Numbered from the stretch's first letter, positions 8,453-17,698 are shown. The stretch is DNA of 64,000 bases from Chitinophaga polysaccharea (GCF_902150045.1 NZ_CABFVU010000002.1:732001-796000); one strand, 5' to 3'. Notes: generated by a model from the letters alone, not told the origin. Program-made: numbers and translations.

Positions 8453-9286
8453 TTAAAACTGGTGATTAAATCCGTTATAGATCATTTCAAGCGCCACAAA
8501 AGTGATGGCTACGGAAAAGATGATCCTTAGCGTGCGTGCATTTATAAACGTAAGTAAACGGGCGCCTGTGAAGGCCCCTCCCAATACGCCCAGTACCACC
8601 GGGAAAGCCATGCCCGGATCAATATAACCTCTCTGCAGATACACCACTGCACTGGCTGCAGCAGTAACGCCGATCATAAAATTGCTGGTAGTGGTGCTCA
8701 CCTTGAAGGGGATGCGCATGGTGCTGTCCATGGCCAGTACTTTTAATGAGCCGGAACCGATACCCAACAGGCCGGATAATACGCCTGCAATAAGCATGAT
8801 GCCAAAACCGCCGGCCACATTTTTCAGCCGATAACTCACTTCCCCGTTGGGCGTTGGATAACTGCTGTTCAATTTTAAAAGGTGAGATAATTTACTGCCT
8901 GTTTGTTCCGCATGTTCGTGCTTTTTCCGAATGGTCATGGCAGCGGAAAATATCAGCACTACGCCGAGCAGGATAGCAATGGTATTTACAGGCGTGAATA
9001 TGGCCAGCAGCGCGCCTCCTACAGCACCTGCCGTAGTGGCTATTTCCAGGAACATGCCCAGCCTGATGTTGGTGATCCCTTCTTTTATATAAGCAGTGGC
9101 GGCGCCGGAAGAGTTGGCAATAGAAGCCAGCAGGGCTACGCCAATGGCATAACGGATGTCTACATGAAATACGAGCGTTAGCAGCGGGATCAGTATCACA
9201 CCTCCGCCGAGGCCGGTGAGAGAGCCTAATAGTCCCGCCACATAAGCGCCTGCCAGCAGTATTAAGCTAAAGATCAGGATGTTCAT
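8453..9286 (-). CDS. TauE/SafE family anion permease
   Basis: 277 residues, about eight transmembrane helices. The two inverted-repeat signatures are visible: GLLGSLTGLGGGVILIPLLTL near the N-terminus and GVLSGLLGIGSGSLKVLAM in the middle (about residues 165-185). The family moves sulfite, sulfoacetate or other organosulfur or organic anions across the inner membrane. It lies 11 bp after a GntR regulator and 10 bp before DUF1634, which indicates one transcript. The substrate is not known; control by a FadR-type GntR suggests a metabolite-responsive carrier. Confidence 0.88.
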   Translation of the reverse strand: MNILIFSLILLAGAYVAGLLGSLTGLGGGVILIPLLTLVFHVDIRYAIGVALLASIANSSGAATAYIKEGITNIRLGMFLEIATTAGAVGGALLAIFTPVNTIAILLGVVLIFSAAMTIRKKHEHAEQTGSKLSHLLKLNSSYPTPNGEVSYRLKNVAGGFGIMLIAGVLSGLLGIGSGSLKVLAMDSTMRIPFKVSTTTSNFMIGVTAAASAVVYLQRGYIDPGMAFPVVLGVLGGAFTGARLLTFINARTLRIIFSVAITFVALEMIYNGFNHQF

Positions 9287-9297
9287 TTATTAATACT

Positions 9298-9951
9298 TTA
9301 GTAGTTATTGTCCAGGATATCTTCCATTACCTGCCGGGATAATTTGGCGTTACCGCTTTTGATGGCTTTATATAACTGTTCATGCAGGTGATGGCTGATG
9401 GCAAAGTGGCTGATGCTTTGTGTATCGCGTTTGGCGAAAAAGTCGCGGATCACTGTTGTAAAGCTGCGGAAAAGATCCGCCAGCACATTGTTGCCCGAGG
9501 CTTTGGCAATGGCAGTATGAAAAGCGATATCTGCTTCCAGGCATTGCTCGTATTGCTGTTCCAGGATAGCTTTTTTGCGTTGCTCCAGCAATGATTTCAA
9601 CTGGTGCAGGTCTTCTTTGGTATGGTTTTCAGCTGCCAGCTTCACAATTTCGTAGTCCAGCATCCGCCTTACCTGGTTAATTTCCTCGAAGTCGGCCCTT
9701 CTCAGGCGCTGGTCCAGCGATTCCGCCTGCACGGTTTCGTTTACAAAGGTGCCGGCCCCTTGCTGCACACGGAGTATGCCCGTCATAGCCAGTGTTTTAA
9801 TGGCTTCCCGGATGGTAGAGCGGCCAACGGCGTATTGTACCATCAGTTCGGGCTCAGCAGGTATTTTCTGGCCCGGTTTATATTTTCCCTGGGAGATATC
9901 TTTCTGGATGGCGTTGATAACGCGGTCCGATAATTTGGATGTACGCTCCAT
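9298..9951 (-). CDS. GntR-family transcriptional regulator, FadR subfamily
   Basis: 217 residues from the ATG at 9951. The frame stays open for a further 64 codons to 10143, but the domain starts naturally at MERTSKLSDRVINAIQ and the longer part would cross the operator, so the short start is chosen. The winged helix is clear (GKYKPGQKIPAEPELMVQYAVGRSTIREAIK, about residues 22-53), followed by an all-helical FCD ligand-binding domain (about 90-215). FadR-type GntR proteins are ligand-controlled repressors. It heads the tauE-DUF1634 operon and faces the SGNH hydrolase gene, with a perfect inverted repeat between them, which points to autoregulation and control of both units. Confidence 0.88.
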   Translation of the reverse strand: MERTSKLSDRVINAIQKDISQGKYKPGQKIPAEPELMVQYAVGRSTIREAIKTLAMTGILRVQQGAGTFVNETVQAESLDQRLRRADFEEINQVRRMLDYEIVKLAAENHTKEDLHQLKSLLEQRKKAILEQQYEQCLEADIAFHTAIAKASGNNVLADLFRSFTTVIRDFFAKRDTQSISHFAISHHLHEQLYKAIKSGNAKLSRQVMEDILDNNY

Positions 9952-9977
9952 AATTTTCCGTTTACAGTACAAAGGTA

Positions 9978-9997
9978 TGATGTTTATGTAAACATCA
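9978..9997. promoter_or_regulatory. Probable GntR operator: perfect inverted repeat
   Basis: TGATGTTTA - TG - TAAACATCA, 9-bp arms with no mismatch and a 2-bp centre. It lies 26 bp upstream of the gntR start and in the 186-bp region between the divergent gntR and SGNH genes. Size, symmetry and position are those of a GntR-family operator. Binding is inferred. Confidence 0.65.
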
Positions 9998-10137
9998 GAT
10001 GTTTTATTTTGAAGCCTTGATAATTTCACATTTTGTATGGAGGAGAGTAGAATAGCTGTTTTTTTATCGTTTAAAAGATAATGCTTAGAAATACAGTTTA
10101 TTAACTGTATTTTATTTGCTCTTCTAACTGAAAATAA

Positions 10138-10863
10138 ATGCATCGCAGGAATTTTTTACAGGCCGGATTGCTCACCGCCACGTTTTCATTTCCGGAGAAG
10201 TATTTACCCGGGAAAGTTTATCAGACCAATGGCACTATTGTTTTCAACGCGGGTATTGGCGGGAATAATACTGCCGATCTGCTGAAGCGCATCGACAAAG
10301 ATTGCCTGGCGCATCAGCCGGACCTGACCATCCTTATGATAGGCACCAATGATATGAATTCGATGAAGCATATTGCTTTACCGCAGTATGAAGCCAATCT
10401 GCGGAATATAGTGGGGCAACTGATAGCTGCAAAAAGCCGGGTATTACTGATGACCATCCTGCCGGTATATGAGCCTTACTTATACACCCGCCATCCGCGC
10501 GCGTTTTATGAGCCTGAAGGGCATGCCAAACGGAAGGAGCAGGTGAATGATGTGATCCGGAAAATTGCAGCGGATAATAAGCAGGACTTACTGGATATGG
10601 GTTATATTTTTCAACAGGCGGGAGATGTAGGAGAAGGGATGGAAAGCCTGATTCAGAATGTGGTCAACAGTAACAAGCAGGACGGCGTGCATCCCACACC
10701 GGCAGGATACCGCACCATGGCAGTGGCGCTGTATGAATATATTACACAAAGGCAACTGCCTCATGGCAGGGTGGTTTGCTTCGGCGACAGTATCACTTTT
10801 GGTGATGGCGGCACAGAAGGAAAAAGTTATCCGGCATATCTAAAAAAATTATTGACAGCATGA
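10138..10863 (+). CDS. SGNH/GDSL hydrolase with circularly permuted catalytic blocks
   Basis: 241 residues with a Tat-like N-terminus (RRNFLQAGLL). SGNH hydrolases carry, in order, block I GDS (Ser), II (Gly), III GxND (Asn) and V DxxH. Here the order is II-III-V-I: NAGIGG at 37-42, GTND at 69-72, DGVHP at 182-186, then RVVCFGDSITFG with Ser218 near the C-terminus, ending SYPAYLKKLL. Joining the C-terminal end to residue 32 would rebuild a normal SGNH enzyme, so all catalytic residues seem to be present. Such enzymes cleave esters of sugars or lipids. The stop overlaps the start of the FAD oxidoreductase (ATGA), indicating coupling. An assembly artefact is unlikely because the frame is intact from start to stop. 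Confidence 0.82.
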   Translation: MHRRNFLQAGLLTATFSFPEKYLPGKVYQTNGTIVFNAGIGGNNTADLLKRIDKDCLAHQPDLTILMIGTNDMNSMKHIALPQYEANLRNIVGQLIAAKSRVLLMTILPVYEPYLYTRHPRAFYEPEGHAKRKEQVNDVIRKIAADNKQDLLDMGYIFQQAGDVGEGMESLIQNVVNSNKQDGVHPTPAGYRTMAVALYEYITQRQLPHGRVVCFGDSITFGDGGTEGKSYPAYLKKLLTA

Positions 10864-12512
10864 GAAAAAAAGTACTGTTAGCAACGATCCTGGTAGGTGT
10901 TTGTTTGTTTTCCCGCGCAGCGGCGCCGGATTACAAGGCAGATGTAATTATTTACGGCGGCACTTCTGCGGCTATAACGGCTGCAGTGCAGGCGCATAAA
11001 ATGGGCAGGACGGTGATAGTGGTATCGCCTGATAAGCATATGGGAGGCCTTTCTTCAGGTGGACTCGGGTTTACTGATACCGGCAACAAATCGGTAATAG
11101 GCGGACTGGCCCGCGATTTTTATCACCGCATATGGCTGCACTACCAGCAACCTGCCGCCTGGAACTGGCAACAGCAGGCGGAATACGGTAATAAAGGACA
11201 GGGCACGCCGGCAATGGATGGCACAGAGCGCACTATGTGGATCTTTGAACCGCATGTGGCAGAGCAGGTATTTGAAGATTACATCAGGGAGAATAATATT
11301 AAAGTTTACCGGGATGAATGGCTGGACCGTGAACAGGGGGTGAAAAAGAAAGATGGAAAGATACAATCCATTACTACGCTCAGCGGCCATACTTATAGCG
11401 GCAAGGTATTTATTGATGCTACCTATGAAGGCGACCTGATGGCTGCTGCCGGCGTAAGCTACACCACAGGACGGGAAGCGGTGGCTACCTATGGCGAAAG
11501 CTGGAACGGCGTACAAACCGGCGTTTTACATCACGGGCATCATTTCAAACAGAACATCAGCCCTTACCGCATTCCCGGCGATCCCAACAGCGGTTTGCTG
11601 TCGCGCGTTTCCGGGGAAGATCCCGGTGAGAAAGGTGCAGCAGATAAAAAGTTACAGGCCTATTGTTTTCGTATGTGCCTTACCGATAACCCTGCCAACA
11701 GGATTGCTTTGCCAAAGCCGGAAGGATACGATTCCACGCAGTATGAGCTGCTTATCCGCGTGCTCGACAGCGGCTGGAATGAAGTGTTCAACAAATTTGA
11801 CCCTATCCCCAATCATAAAACGGATGTGAATAATCATGGCCCTTTCAGCTTTGATAATATCGGCATGAACTACGATTACCCGGACGCATCCTATGAGCGC
11901 AGAAAGGAAATTATTCATGAGCATGAAGTGTACCAGCAGGGATTATTGTATTTCCTTGCGCATGATGCCCGCGTGCCCGCTGCTATTCAGCGCCGCATGC
12001 AAACGTGGGGCTTGTCGGCCGATGAGTTCCGTGATAATCATAACTGGCCGCACCAGCTGTATGTACGTGAGGCAAGACGCATGAAGGGCATGCACGTTAT
12101 GACGCAGCGGTCAGTACTCGGAGAAGTGCCCGTACCGCAATCTATTGGCATGGGCTCTTACACACTGGATGCACATAATGCGCAACGATATGTGAAAAAA
12201 GACGGCTATGTGCAGAATGAAGGCGATATAGGCGTGGACATAAAAGAACCTTACCAGGTATCTTATGGGTCTATACTTCCGCAACAGCAGGAGTGCAGTA
12301 ATCTGTTGGTGCCGGTATGCCTGTCGGCCTCACATATTGCCTACGGATCTATCAGGATGGAGCCGGTGTTTATGATCCTGGGGCAAAGCGCGGCTACAGC
12401 AGCGGTGTTAGCCATTAATGGCAACAAAGCGGTACAGGAGGTGAATTACGAACAACTGAAGGCGCAGCTGGAGAAAGACCACCAACGTTTATCAGCGCCG
12501 CCGCAAAAGTAA
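10860..12512 (+). CDS. Exported FAD-dependent oxidoreductase (FAD_oxidored family)
   Basis: 550 residues with a signal peptide (about 1-23, ending SRAAA). The nucleotide-binding fold follows directly: ADVIIYGGTSAAITAAVQA (26-44) and the GGLSSGGLG loop (62-70) typical of this family of predicted flavoproteins. The C-terminal part has QSAATAAVLAIN, also usual. Family members often sit beside carbohydrate enzymes in Bacteroidota, but reactions are poorly known. The start overlaps the stop of the SGNH hydrolase by 4 bp, so the two products are probably made together and may act on the same exported substrate. Regulation by the divergent GntR is likely. Confidence 0.82.
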   Translation: MRKKVLLATILVGVCLFSRAAAPDYKADVIIYGGTSAAITAAVQAHKMGRTVIVVSPDKHMGGLSSGGLGFTDTGNKSVIGGLARDFYHRIWLHYQQPAAWNWQQQAEYGNKGQGTPAMDGTERTMWIFEPHVAEQVFEDYIRENNIKVYRDEWLDREQGVKKKDGKIQSITTLSGHTYSGKVFIDATYEGDLMAAAGVSYTTGREAVATYGESWNGVQTGVLHHGHHFKQNISPYRIPGDPNSGLLSRVSGEDPGEKGAADKKLQAYCFRMCLTDNPANRIALPKPEGYDSTQYELLIRVLDSGWNEVFNKFDPIPNHKTDVNNHGPFSFDNIGMNYDYPDASYERRKEIIHEHEVYQQGLLYFLAHDARVPAAIQRRMQTWGLSADEFRDNHNWPHQLYVREARRMKGMHVMTQRSVLGEVPVPQSIGMGSYTLDAHNAQRYVKKDGYVQNEGDIGVDIKEPYQVSYGSILPQQQECSNLLVPVCLSASHIAYGSIRMEPVFMILGQSAATAAVLAINGNKAVQEVNYEQLKAQLEKDHQRLSAPPQK

Positions 12513-12567
12513 ATAGCAAACAGAAGCAGAGTGGCATGCGTGGCATAATGATTGCAGCGGCAGCAGT

Positions 12568-13056
12568 ATGAAAAAAGCTATGATACCTACTATTTGCCGG
12601 GTTATTGGCCTGGGTATGGTTGCCGGGATGCGCAGCGCTATGGGCCCTGCTTTCGCCAGTTATTTTGTTAACCGGCAACCATCGGAGAAACTGCGTAAAT
12701 CGCCATTGGGTTTTATGCAGAAGCAAGGAACTTCACGTTACTTACAAACTATGGCTGCCGGTGAGCTGGTGGTGGACAAAGCCCCGGGTATCGGGAATCG
12801 TATAGCCGCCACCGGTATTACAGGCAGGGCATTATCTGGCGCGCTGGCCGGAGCTACTTTATACCAGGCCAGGGGAGAAAAAGCCTGGAAAGGTGCAGTG
12901 ATCGGCGGCGTGGCTGCGGTAGCCGCAGCGTATGCATTCTTTTACCTGCGCAAAGCCACCGGCAAAAGACTGAAAATAAAAGATGCCGCTGTAGGTGGAC
13001 TGGAAGATGCAGTAGCAGTGGGAATAGCAGCATTATCTATCAGCAGGAAAAGATAA
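12568..13056 (+). CDS. DUF4126-like small membrane protein
   Basis: 162 residues. The N-terminal RVIGLGMVAGMRSAMGPAF, the central GRALSGALAGATLYQA and the C-terminal AVGGLEDAVAVGIAALS are glycine- and alanine-rich hydrophobic segments that match my memory of DUF4126 proteins, a family of predicted membrane proteins with no known function. It follows the FAD oxidoreductase by 55 bp on the same strand and is followed by the promoter of tRNA-Gln. Whether it belongs to the same transcript is uncertain. No catalytic motif is visible. Confidence 0.65.
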   Translation: MKKAMIPTICRVIGLGMVAGMRSAMGPAFASYFVNRQPSEKLRKSPLGFMQKQGTSRYLQTMAAGELVVDKAPGIGNRIAATGITGRALSGALAGATLYQARGEKAWKGAVIGGVAAVAAAYAFFYLRKATGKRLKIKDAAVGGLEDAVAVGIAALSISRKR

Positions 13057-13086
13057 TTGTTTTCTTTAAGAAAAAAATTACATTTG
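13057..13086 (+). promoter_or_regulatory. Promoter of tRNA-Gln(TTG)
   Basis: TTG at 13057-13059, a 19-bp spacer, and TACATTTG at 13079-13086 (TAnnTTTG). This is a good match to the Bacteroidota housekeeping promoter and places the start of transcription about 10 bp before the tRNA. Confidence 0.65.
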
Positions 13087-13104
13087 CATCCCCGGTAAAA
13101 TTGA

Positions 13105-13175
13105 TGCCTAATAGTATAATGGTAGTACGACAGATTTTGGTTCTGTTTGTCTAGGTTCGAATCCTGGTTGGGCAA
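13105..13175 (+). tRNA. tRNA-Gln, anticodon TTG
   Basis: A 71-nt cloverleaf: acceptor TGCCTAA / TTGGGCA with one G-T pair, anticodon stem ACAGA / TCTGT with loop TTTTGGT (anticodon TTG, reads CAA), T arm CTAGG-TTCGAAT-CCTGG. CCA is not encoded. A promoter lies before it and a strong terminator after it. Confidence 0.95.
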
Positions 13176-13194
13176 CTGGAGAGCAGGAACCAAT

Positions 13195-13232
13195 AAAAGC
13201 CGTTACAGTCGAAGACTGTAACGGCTTTTTTT
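13195..13232 (+). terminator. Intrinsic terminator after tRNA-Gln(TTG)
   Basis: A perfect 12-bp stem (13199-13210 / 13214-13225, GCCGTTACAGTC and complement) with loop GAA, flanked by an A run and a T run (13226-13232). Confidence 0.9.
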
Positions 13233-13585
13233 ATGTACGGATAAAAACCGCATCACTTCTGAATGCCACAACATCAATGAACAATCCTGCTTTACATGAT
13301 GAGATATGCTGGTAGAAAGTTGCATATCATCTTCCTAATACTTATTAAATAATTATCGTTTTACAATAATTATTTATTATTTTACGATAATGTTTACGAG
13401 ATGTTGAACATTGATTTAAATGTATGAACCGGGTAAAGATCGGGGCAGGCTTTGTATTCTAAAACCCGGAGCCATTTGCAGCATCCGGGAATATAAGAAG
13501 ACCAGAACAACAGAACATTATACTAACCCAAAAGCAATGCATGTTATTGCAGGGCATCCCATTGTCTAAACTGAAAAGTAAAATA
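13233..13585. other. Gene-free stretch before the ABC transporter
   Basis: No plausible gene. The central part is very AT-rich and contains the inverted repeat ATTATCGT (13352-13359) / ACGATAAT (13384-13391) separated by 24 AT-rich bases, a possible regulator site for the ABC genes. No convincing promoter is seen. Confidence 0.4.
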
Positions 13586-14452
13586 ATGAATAAGATATCA
13601 ATTGACCAGGTTTCGTTGAGATATCCGAACGGCGTACAGGCGCTGGAAAAGGTTTCCCTGGAAATTGGCAACGGCATGTTCGGGCTCTTAGGTCCTAATG
13701 GAGCTGGTAAATCTTCACTGATGAAAACCATAGTCGGTTTACAACAGCCCAGCGGGGGAAGCATCCATTTTAATGATACCGATATTGTGCGCCACCCGGA
13801 GTTCATAAAAAAACAGCTGGGGTTTCTTCCGCAGGATTTTGGGGTTTATTCCAGAGTTTCCGCCTACCGGCTCCTGGAACATCTTGCCTTACTGAAAGGT
13901 ATAAGTAATGCGGCAGAACGTAAAGCGCAGATACTGGCCCTGCTGGAAAAAGTGAACCTCTCCGCTTTCAGGAACAAGGAAGTGCATACTTTTTCCGGGG
14001 GAATGAAGCAACGCTTCGGAGTGGCCCAGGCCCTGCTGGGCGATCCTAAGATCATTATCGTGGATGAACCTACCGCGGGTCTTGATCCGGAAGAGCGGAA
14101 CCGTTTCAATACCCTGCTCAGCGAAACAAGTGAAGAAGTGATCGTAATCCTTTCCACCCACCTGGTGGAAGATGTGCGTAACCTGTGTCCGCAAATGGCG
14201 ATCATAAAAAAAGGCCGCTTACAGGCATGGGGCAAACCTGCGGAAATGGTGGCGGCGCTGGAAGGAAAAATATGGACAAAGCAGATCCACCGGTCGGAGC
14301 GGGAAGCGTATCAGGCCCGCTACCAGGTGATCAGTCACCTGCTTATAGAAAAGGAGATGCATATTGTTGTATATGCAAACGAATGCCCGCAGGGTTTCCG
14401 GGAACAACGGCCCACACTGGAGCATGTTTATTTTCACGCCTTATACCAATGA
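13586..14452 (+). CDS. ABC transporter ATP-binding protein
   Basis: 288 residues from the ATG at 13586; an upstream in-frame TTG at 13541 would add 15 residues that do not belong to the fold (MNKISIDQVSLRYPNG is a natural domain start). Walker A is GPNGAGKSS (about 34-42), the signature is FSGGMKQR (about 136-143), Walker B IIIVDEP (about 155-161), and the switch histidine is in LSTHL. It should power the permease encoded 9 bp downstream. The class resembles ABC-2 exporters of the antibiotic or bacteriocin-resistance type. The substrate is unknown. Confidence 0.92.
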   Translation: MNKISIDQVSLRYPNGVQALEKVSLEIGNGMFGLLGPNGAGKSSLMKTIVGLQQPSGGSIHFNDTDIVRHPEFIKKQLGFLPQDFGVYSRVSAYRLLEHLALLKGISNAAERKAQILALLEKVNLSAFRNKEVHTFSGGMKQRFGVAQALLGDPKIIIVDEPTAGLDPEERNRFNTLLSETSEEVIVILSTHLVEDVRNLCPQMAIIKKGRLQAWGKPAEMVAALEGKIWTKQIHRSEREAYQARYQVISHLLIEKEMHIVVYANECPQGFREQRPTLEHVYFHALYQ

Positions 14453-14461
14453 TCAGCATTT

Positions 14462-17400
14462 ATGAGAGCTATTTTCCTGTTTGATCTTACAAGCTATACA
14501 AGGAGCCTTTTCGCATATGTAGCCATGATCTTCCTGCTAGGTACAGGTTTCTTTTCAGGAAGCCGGTTCAATCTGTCGCCGGGAACAGGTATTTATTTTA
14601 ATTCCCCCTACACCACCGGGTTTATGCTGGGCATGTTAAGTCTTGCTGTTATTTTTATTGCCACTATTCTCGCAAACCAGTTGTTATTTAAGGAATGGGA
14701 TACCGGCTTCGACAGGATCCTTTTTGTAACGCCCATCTCCCTGAAGGGCTTTGTGAGCGGGCGTTTCCTTTCCTTTTTTGTACTAACCTTCACGTTTTTT
14801 TTATTGATGGTGGCCGGCTTCATAGCAGGGCAATGCCTGAGAACAGGCCCCGAAATGCAGTCCCGGTTCAATATCGCTTACTACCTGTACCCGCTGCTTG
14901 TTTTCGGGGTGGTCAATAGCCTGTTCACCTGCAGCGTGCTTTACCTGCTTGCCTGGCTTAGCCGGAAAAAGTTGCTGGTGGCAATGGGAAGCCTGATGCT
15001 ATACATATTATACATGGTATTGCTGGTATTTTCCAATTCACCTTTTATGGCTGGCAGCCTGCCGCAGTCCACGACGCTGCAGCGGGCATCCGCGCTTGCC
15101 GATCCGTTCGGGTTATCTGCTTATTTCCTGAGCAGCAACGGCTTTACAGTGCTTCAGCGGAACACGATGATAGTGCCGCTGTCCGGCTACTTCCTGCTTA
15201 ACAGGTTAATAGTAACCGGGCTTTCAATATTGTTTATTATGCTGGGGTATAGAAGCGCTGCGTTTTCGGCAGGAGTGGTGAAGGGAGGGAAGACAGATAA
15301 ACCCGAAGACTTGTTTTATCACTATAGCCACCCGCTTCGATGTGTGGCCCCTGCGTTTAATTTTCCTGCAAGATGCCGGTCTGTGTTTTCCTTTGCACGG
15401 ATGGACCTGATTTATATCTTTAAAAGTATTGCCTTGCCTGCAGCAAGTATCCTGCTGCTTTTTTTTGTGGGCATGGAAATGTATGCGGAGATTGAGAAAG
15501 GTATCCGCCTGCCTCAAAACTATGCCAGCTCCGGGTTGATGGCCACTACCATATCTGAAAACTTTCATTTACCGGGTTTATTATTAACCATCTATTTTGT
15601 AAATGATATTTTTTGGAGAAGCCATATGGCAAAATTCTCAATGATTGAAAGCACTGCCTTTTATTCAACATCAAAACAGGCGGGGCATTGGTGGGGCATT
15701 AGTATTTTGCTCCTGTATTTTACGCTTTTACTTATTGTCCCTGGTTTATTATTCCAGTGTTTTTATCATTATTTCCGGGTAGATATTAGTGCTTACCTGG
15801 GTGTTTTTGTATTTAATACCTTCCCGCTGATGCTTTTCGCGGGTTTCCTGTTGCTTATCAATACAAGCGCCGGGAACAGATACATTGCCCTTGGTATATC
15901 TGTATGTGCAGCATTGTTTACTGCCGGTCCATTATCAAAGATGTTTATCACGCAACCGCTGCTCCGTTTTTTTTCAGGTTACAAAGGCGTATACAGCGAT
16001 TTCAACGGTTATGGAATATACCTGTCGTTATTTGTCTGGCGGCTGGTGTCCGGCACGTGTATAATAGCGGTGCTCTGGCTTGTTCATTATACAATAAAGA
16101 ACAAAAGACCAACACCGGCGATCCTCGTATGTATGCTGCTACTGGCTGTTGCGGGGTTTATTTCGGGGAAAATATTCCTGCAGGGATATATCGCGCCAAA
16201 AAACAGGGAAGCGTTGTTGAACGATGCAGCGCAATACGAGATCAGTTACCGTAAGTACCAGCATCTTCCGCTGCCCACTGTTACAGAGGTGAATACCAGG
16301 ATAGATCTGTATCCCAGGCAACATGCCTACTTTGTTGAAGGCAGTTATCTTATAAAAAATCTTACCGGGGAAATGATCAGTAGCATCCTGGTTAACTTTA
16401 ACCGTGATTTCAGGATCATTAAAGCGGGGTATGTTTCCGCGAAGGAAGCCACGGGGATAATTGATCCTGTTTCTGTATTGGTTTTAAAATATCCTTTACA
16501 GCCGGGAGACAGCGCCCGCATTCATTTTGAGATGAACTACCACGGGTGGGCGGTGAACGGTTTACAATCTATGAACGCCATTATAGAGAATGGCTCCTTT
16601 ATGCGCATCAGCAGGTATTACCCGCAATTGGGCTATCAGCCGGATAACGAAATAACAGATAGTTCTCAAAGAAAACAATATAGGCTGGGAGAGGCAACAA
16701 AAATTAAGAAGTTAAGTGATCCCAGGTCTTCAACGAATGATTTTATCCATTTAAATATGTTAATCTCAACAGACCATGACCAAACAGCAATAGGTACGGG
16801 AGAACTGGCAGAACAATGGAAGGAGAAGAACCGGAATTATTTCCGGTATGAAACACCTGTGCCTATTCCATTTCGATTTGCTTTATCATCGGCGGCATAT
16901 AACCTGAAAAGTACTGTGTATAAAGGGATTTTCATCCATGTTTTTTACAATCCCCTGCATGCGGAGAATGTAGATCACCTGTTGAATAACGCAAAGCTCA
17001 GCCTGGATTATTGCAGGGACAATTTTGGCCCTTACCCTTTCAGGTCCGTTACTTTTGCAGAGGTATCATCTTTCACCAGAGGCTTTGCGGCTACCGCCTA
17101 TCCTGCCGCTATTTTTATGACGGAGAATGTGGTATTTCATGCCAATATCAAGGCCGATAAACAGCAGGATGTTATCAATGAGCTGGCAGGGCATGAGCTG
17201 TCGCATCTCTGGTGGGGAAGCAACCAGATTGCGCCGGATGAACGGGAAGGGGCCGCAATGCTCACAGAAACATTGGCGATGTATACGGAGATGATGATGT
17301 ATAAAAAGATGTATGGAAAGGAAAAAATGGAGGAACGGGTAAAAGTGCATCAGCAGATCTATGATTCGGAGAAAGGATTTTCGGAAGATCAGCCGCTGTA

Positions 17401-17632
17401 TATGGTCACAGCAGAGAATGCGCATATCAGCTATTCAAAAGGCGCTGTTGTAATGGTAAAGCTGAGCGAGCTTATCGGGGAGGCTAAAGTAAATGAGGCA
17501 TTGCGGAATTTTCTGCGCTTGCACCGGTATCCCAATGCGCGGCCGCTTTCTACCGACCTGGTGGATGAAATATTGAAAGTAGGCGATCCGCAGTATCATA
17601 AAGCTATAAAGAAAATGTTTATGGAGATATGA
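14462..17632 (+). CDS. ABC-2 permease fused to an M1-like metallopeptidase domain
   Basis: 1056 residues. The first about 570 residues contain a dozen or so membrane segments in two blocks (about 10-250 and 310-570) of ABC-2 permease type. The rest is a peptidase-M1-like domain outside the membrane core, with zinc site HELSH at 911-915 and a glutamate at 936 in LTETLAMY. This spacing is slightly longer than the classic HExxH-x18-E but is common for this fusion family. It forms a unit with the ATPase upstream. The arrangement suggests that a peptide is cut while or before it is moved; the substrate is not known. A strong terminator follows. Confidence 0.88.
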   Translation: MRAIFLFDLTSYTRSLFAYVAMIFLLGTGFFSGSRFNLSPGTGIYFNSPYTTGFMLGMLSLAVIFIATILANQLLFKEWDTGFDRILFVTPISLKGFVSGRFLSFFVLTFTFFLLMVAGFIAGQCLRTGPEMQSRFNIAYYLYPLLVFGVVNSLFTCSVLYLLAWLSRKKLLVAMGSLMLYILYMVLLVFSNSPFMAGSLPQSTTLQRASALADPFGLSAYFLSSNGFTVLQRNTMIVPLSGYFLLNRLIVTGLSILFIMLGYRSAAFSAGVVKGGKTDKPEDLFYHYSHPLRCVAPAFNFPARCRSVFSFARMDLIYIFKSIALPAASILLLFFVGMEMYAEIEKGIRLPQNYASSGLMATTISENFHLPGLLLTIYFVNDIFWRSHMAKFSMIESTAFYSTSKQAGHWWGISILLLYFTLLLIVPGLLFQCFYHYFRVDISAYLGVFVFNTFPLMLFAGFLLLINTSAGNRYIALGISVCAALFTAGPLSKMFITQPLLRFFSGYKGVYSDFNGYGIYLSLFVWRLVSGTCIIAVLWLVHYTIKNKRPTPAILVCMLLLAVAGFISGKIFLQGYIAPKNREALLNDAAQYEISYRKYQHLPLPTVTEVNTRIDLYPRQHAYFVEGSYLIKNLTGEMISSILVNFNRDFRIIKAGYVSAKEATGIIDPVSVLVLKYPLQPGDSARIHFEMNYHGWAVNGLQSMNAIIENGSFMRISRYYPQLGYQPDNEITDSSQRKQYRLGEATKIKKLSDPRSSTNDFIHLNMLISTDHDQTAIGTGELAEQWKEKNRNYFRYETPVPIPFRFALSSAAYNLKSTVYKGIFIHVFYNPLHAENVDHLLNNAKLSLDYCRDNFGPYPFRSVTFAEVSSFTRGFAATAYPAAIFMTENVVFHANIKADKQQDVINELAGHELSHLWWGSNQIAPDEREGAAMLTETLAMYTEMMMYKKMYGKEKMEERVKVHQQIYDSEKGFSEDQPLYMVTAENAHISYSKGAVVMVKLSELIGEAKVNEALRNFLRLHRYPNARPLSTDLVDEILKVGDPQYHKAIKKMFMEI

Positions 17633-17698
17633 TCAGGATGTTTGTAAAGATGTAATGCCGGGCAGGGAAATGTGCCGGCTGATCAAACGGTATAACAT

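Noticed and set aside
9952-10143. 64-codon N-terminal extension of the GntR regulator
   Set aside because: It would run through the operator-like repeat and the divergent promoter region and does not resemble a protein domain.
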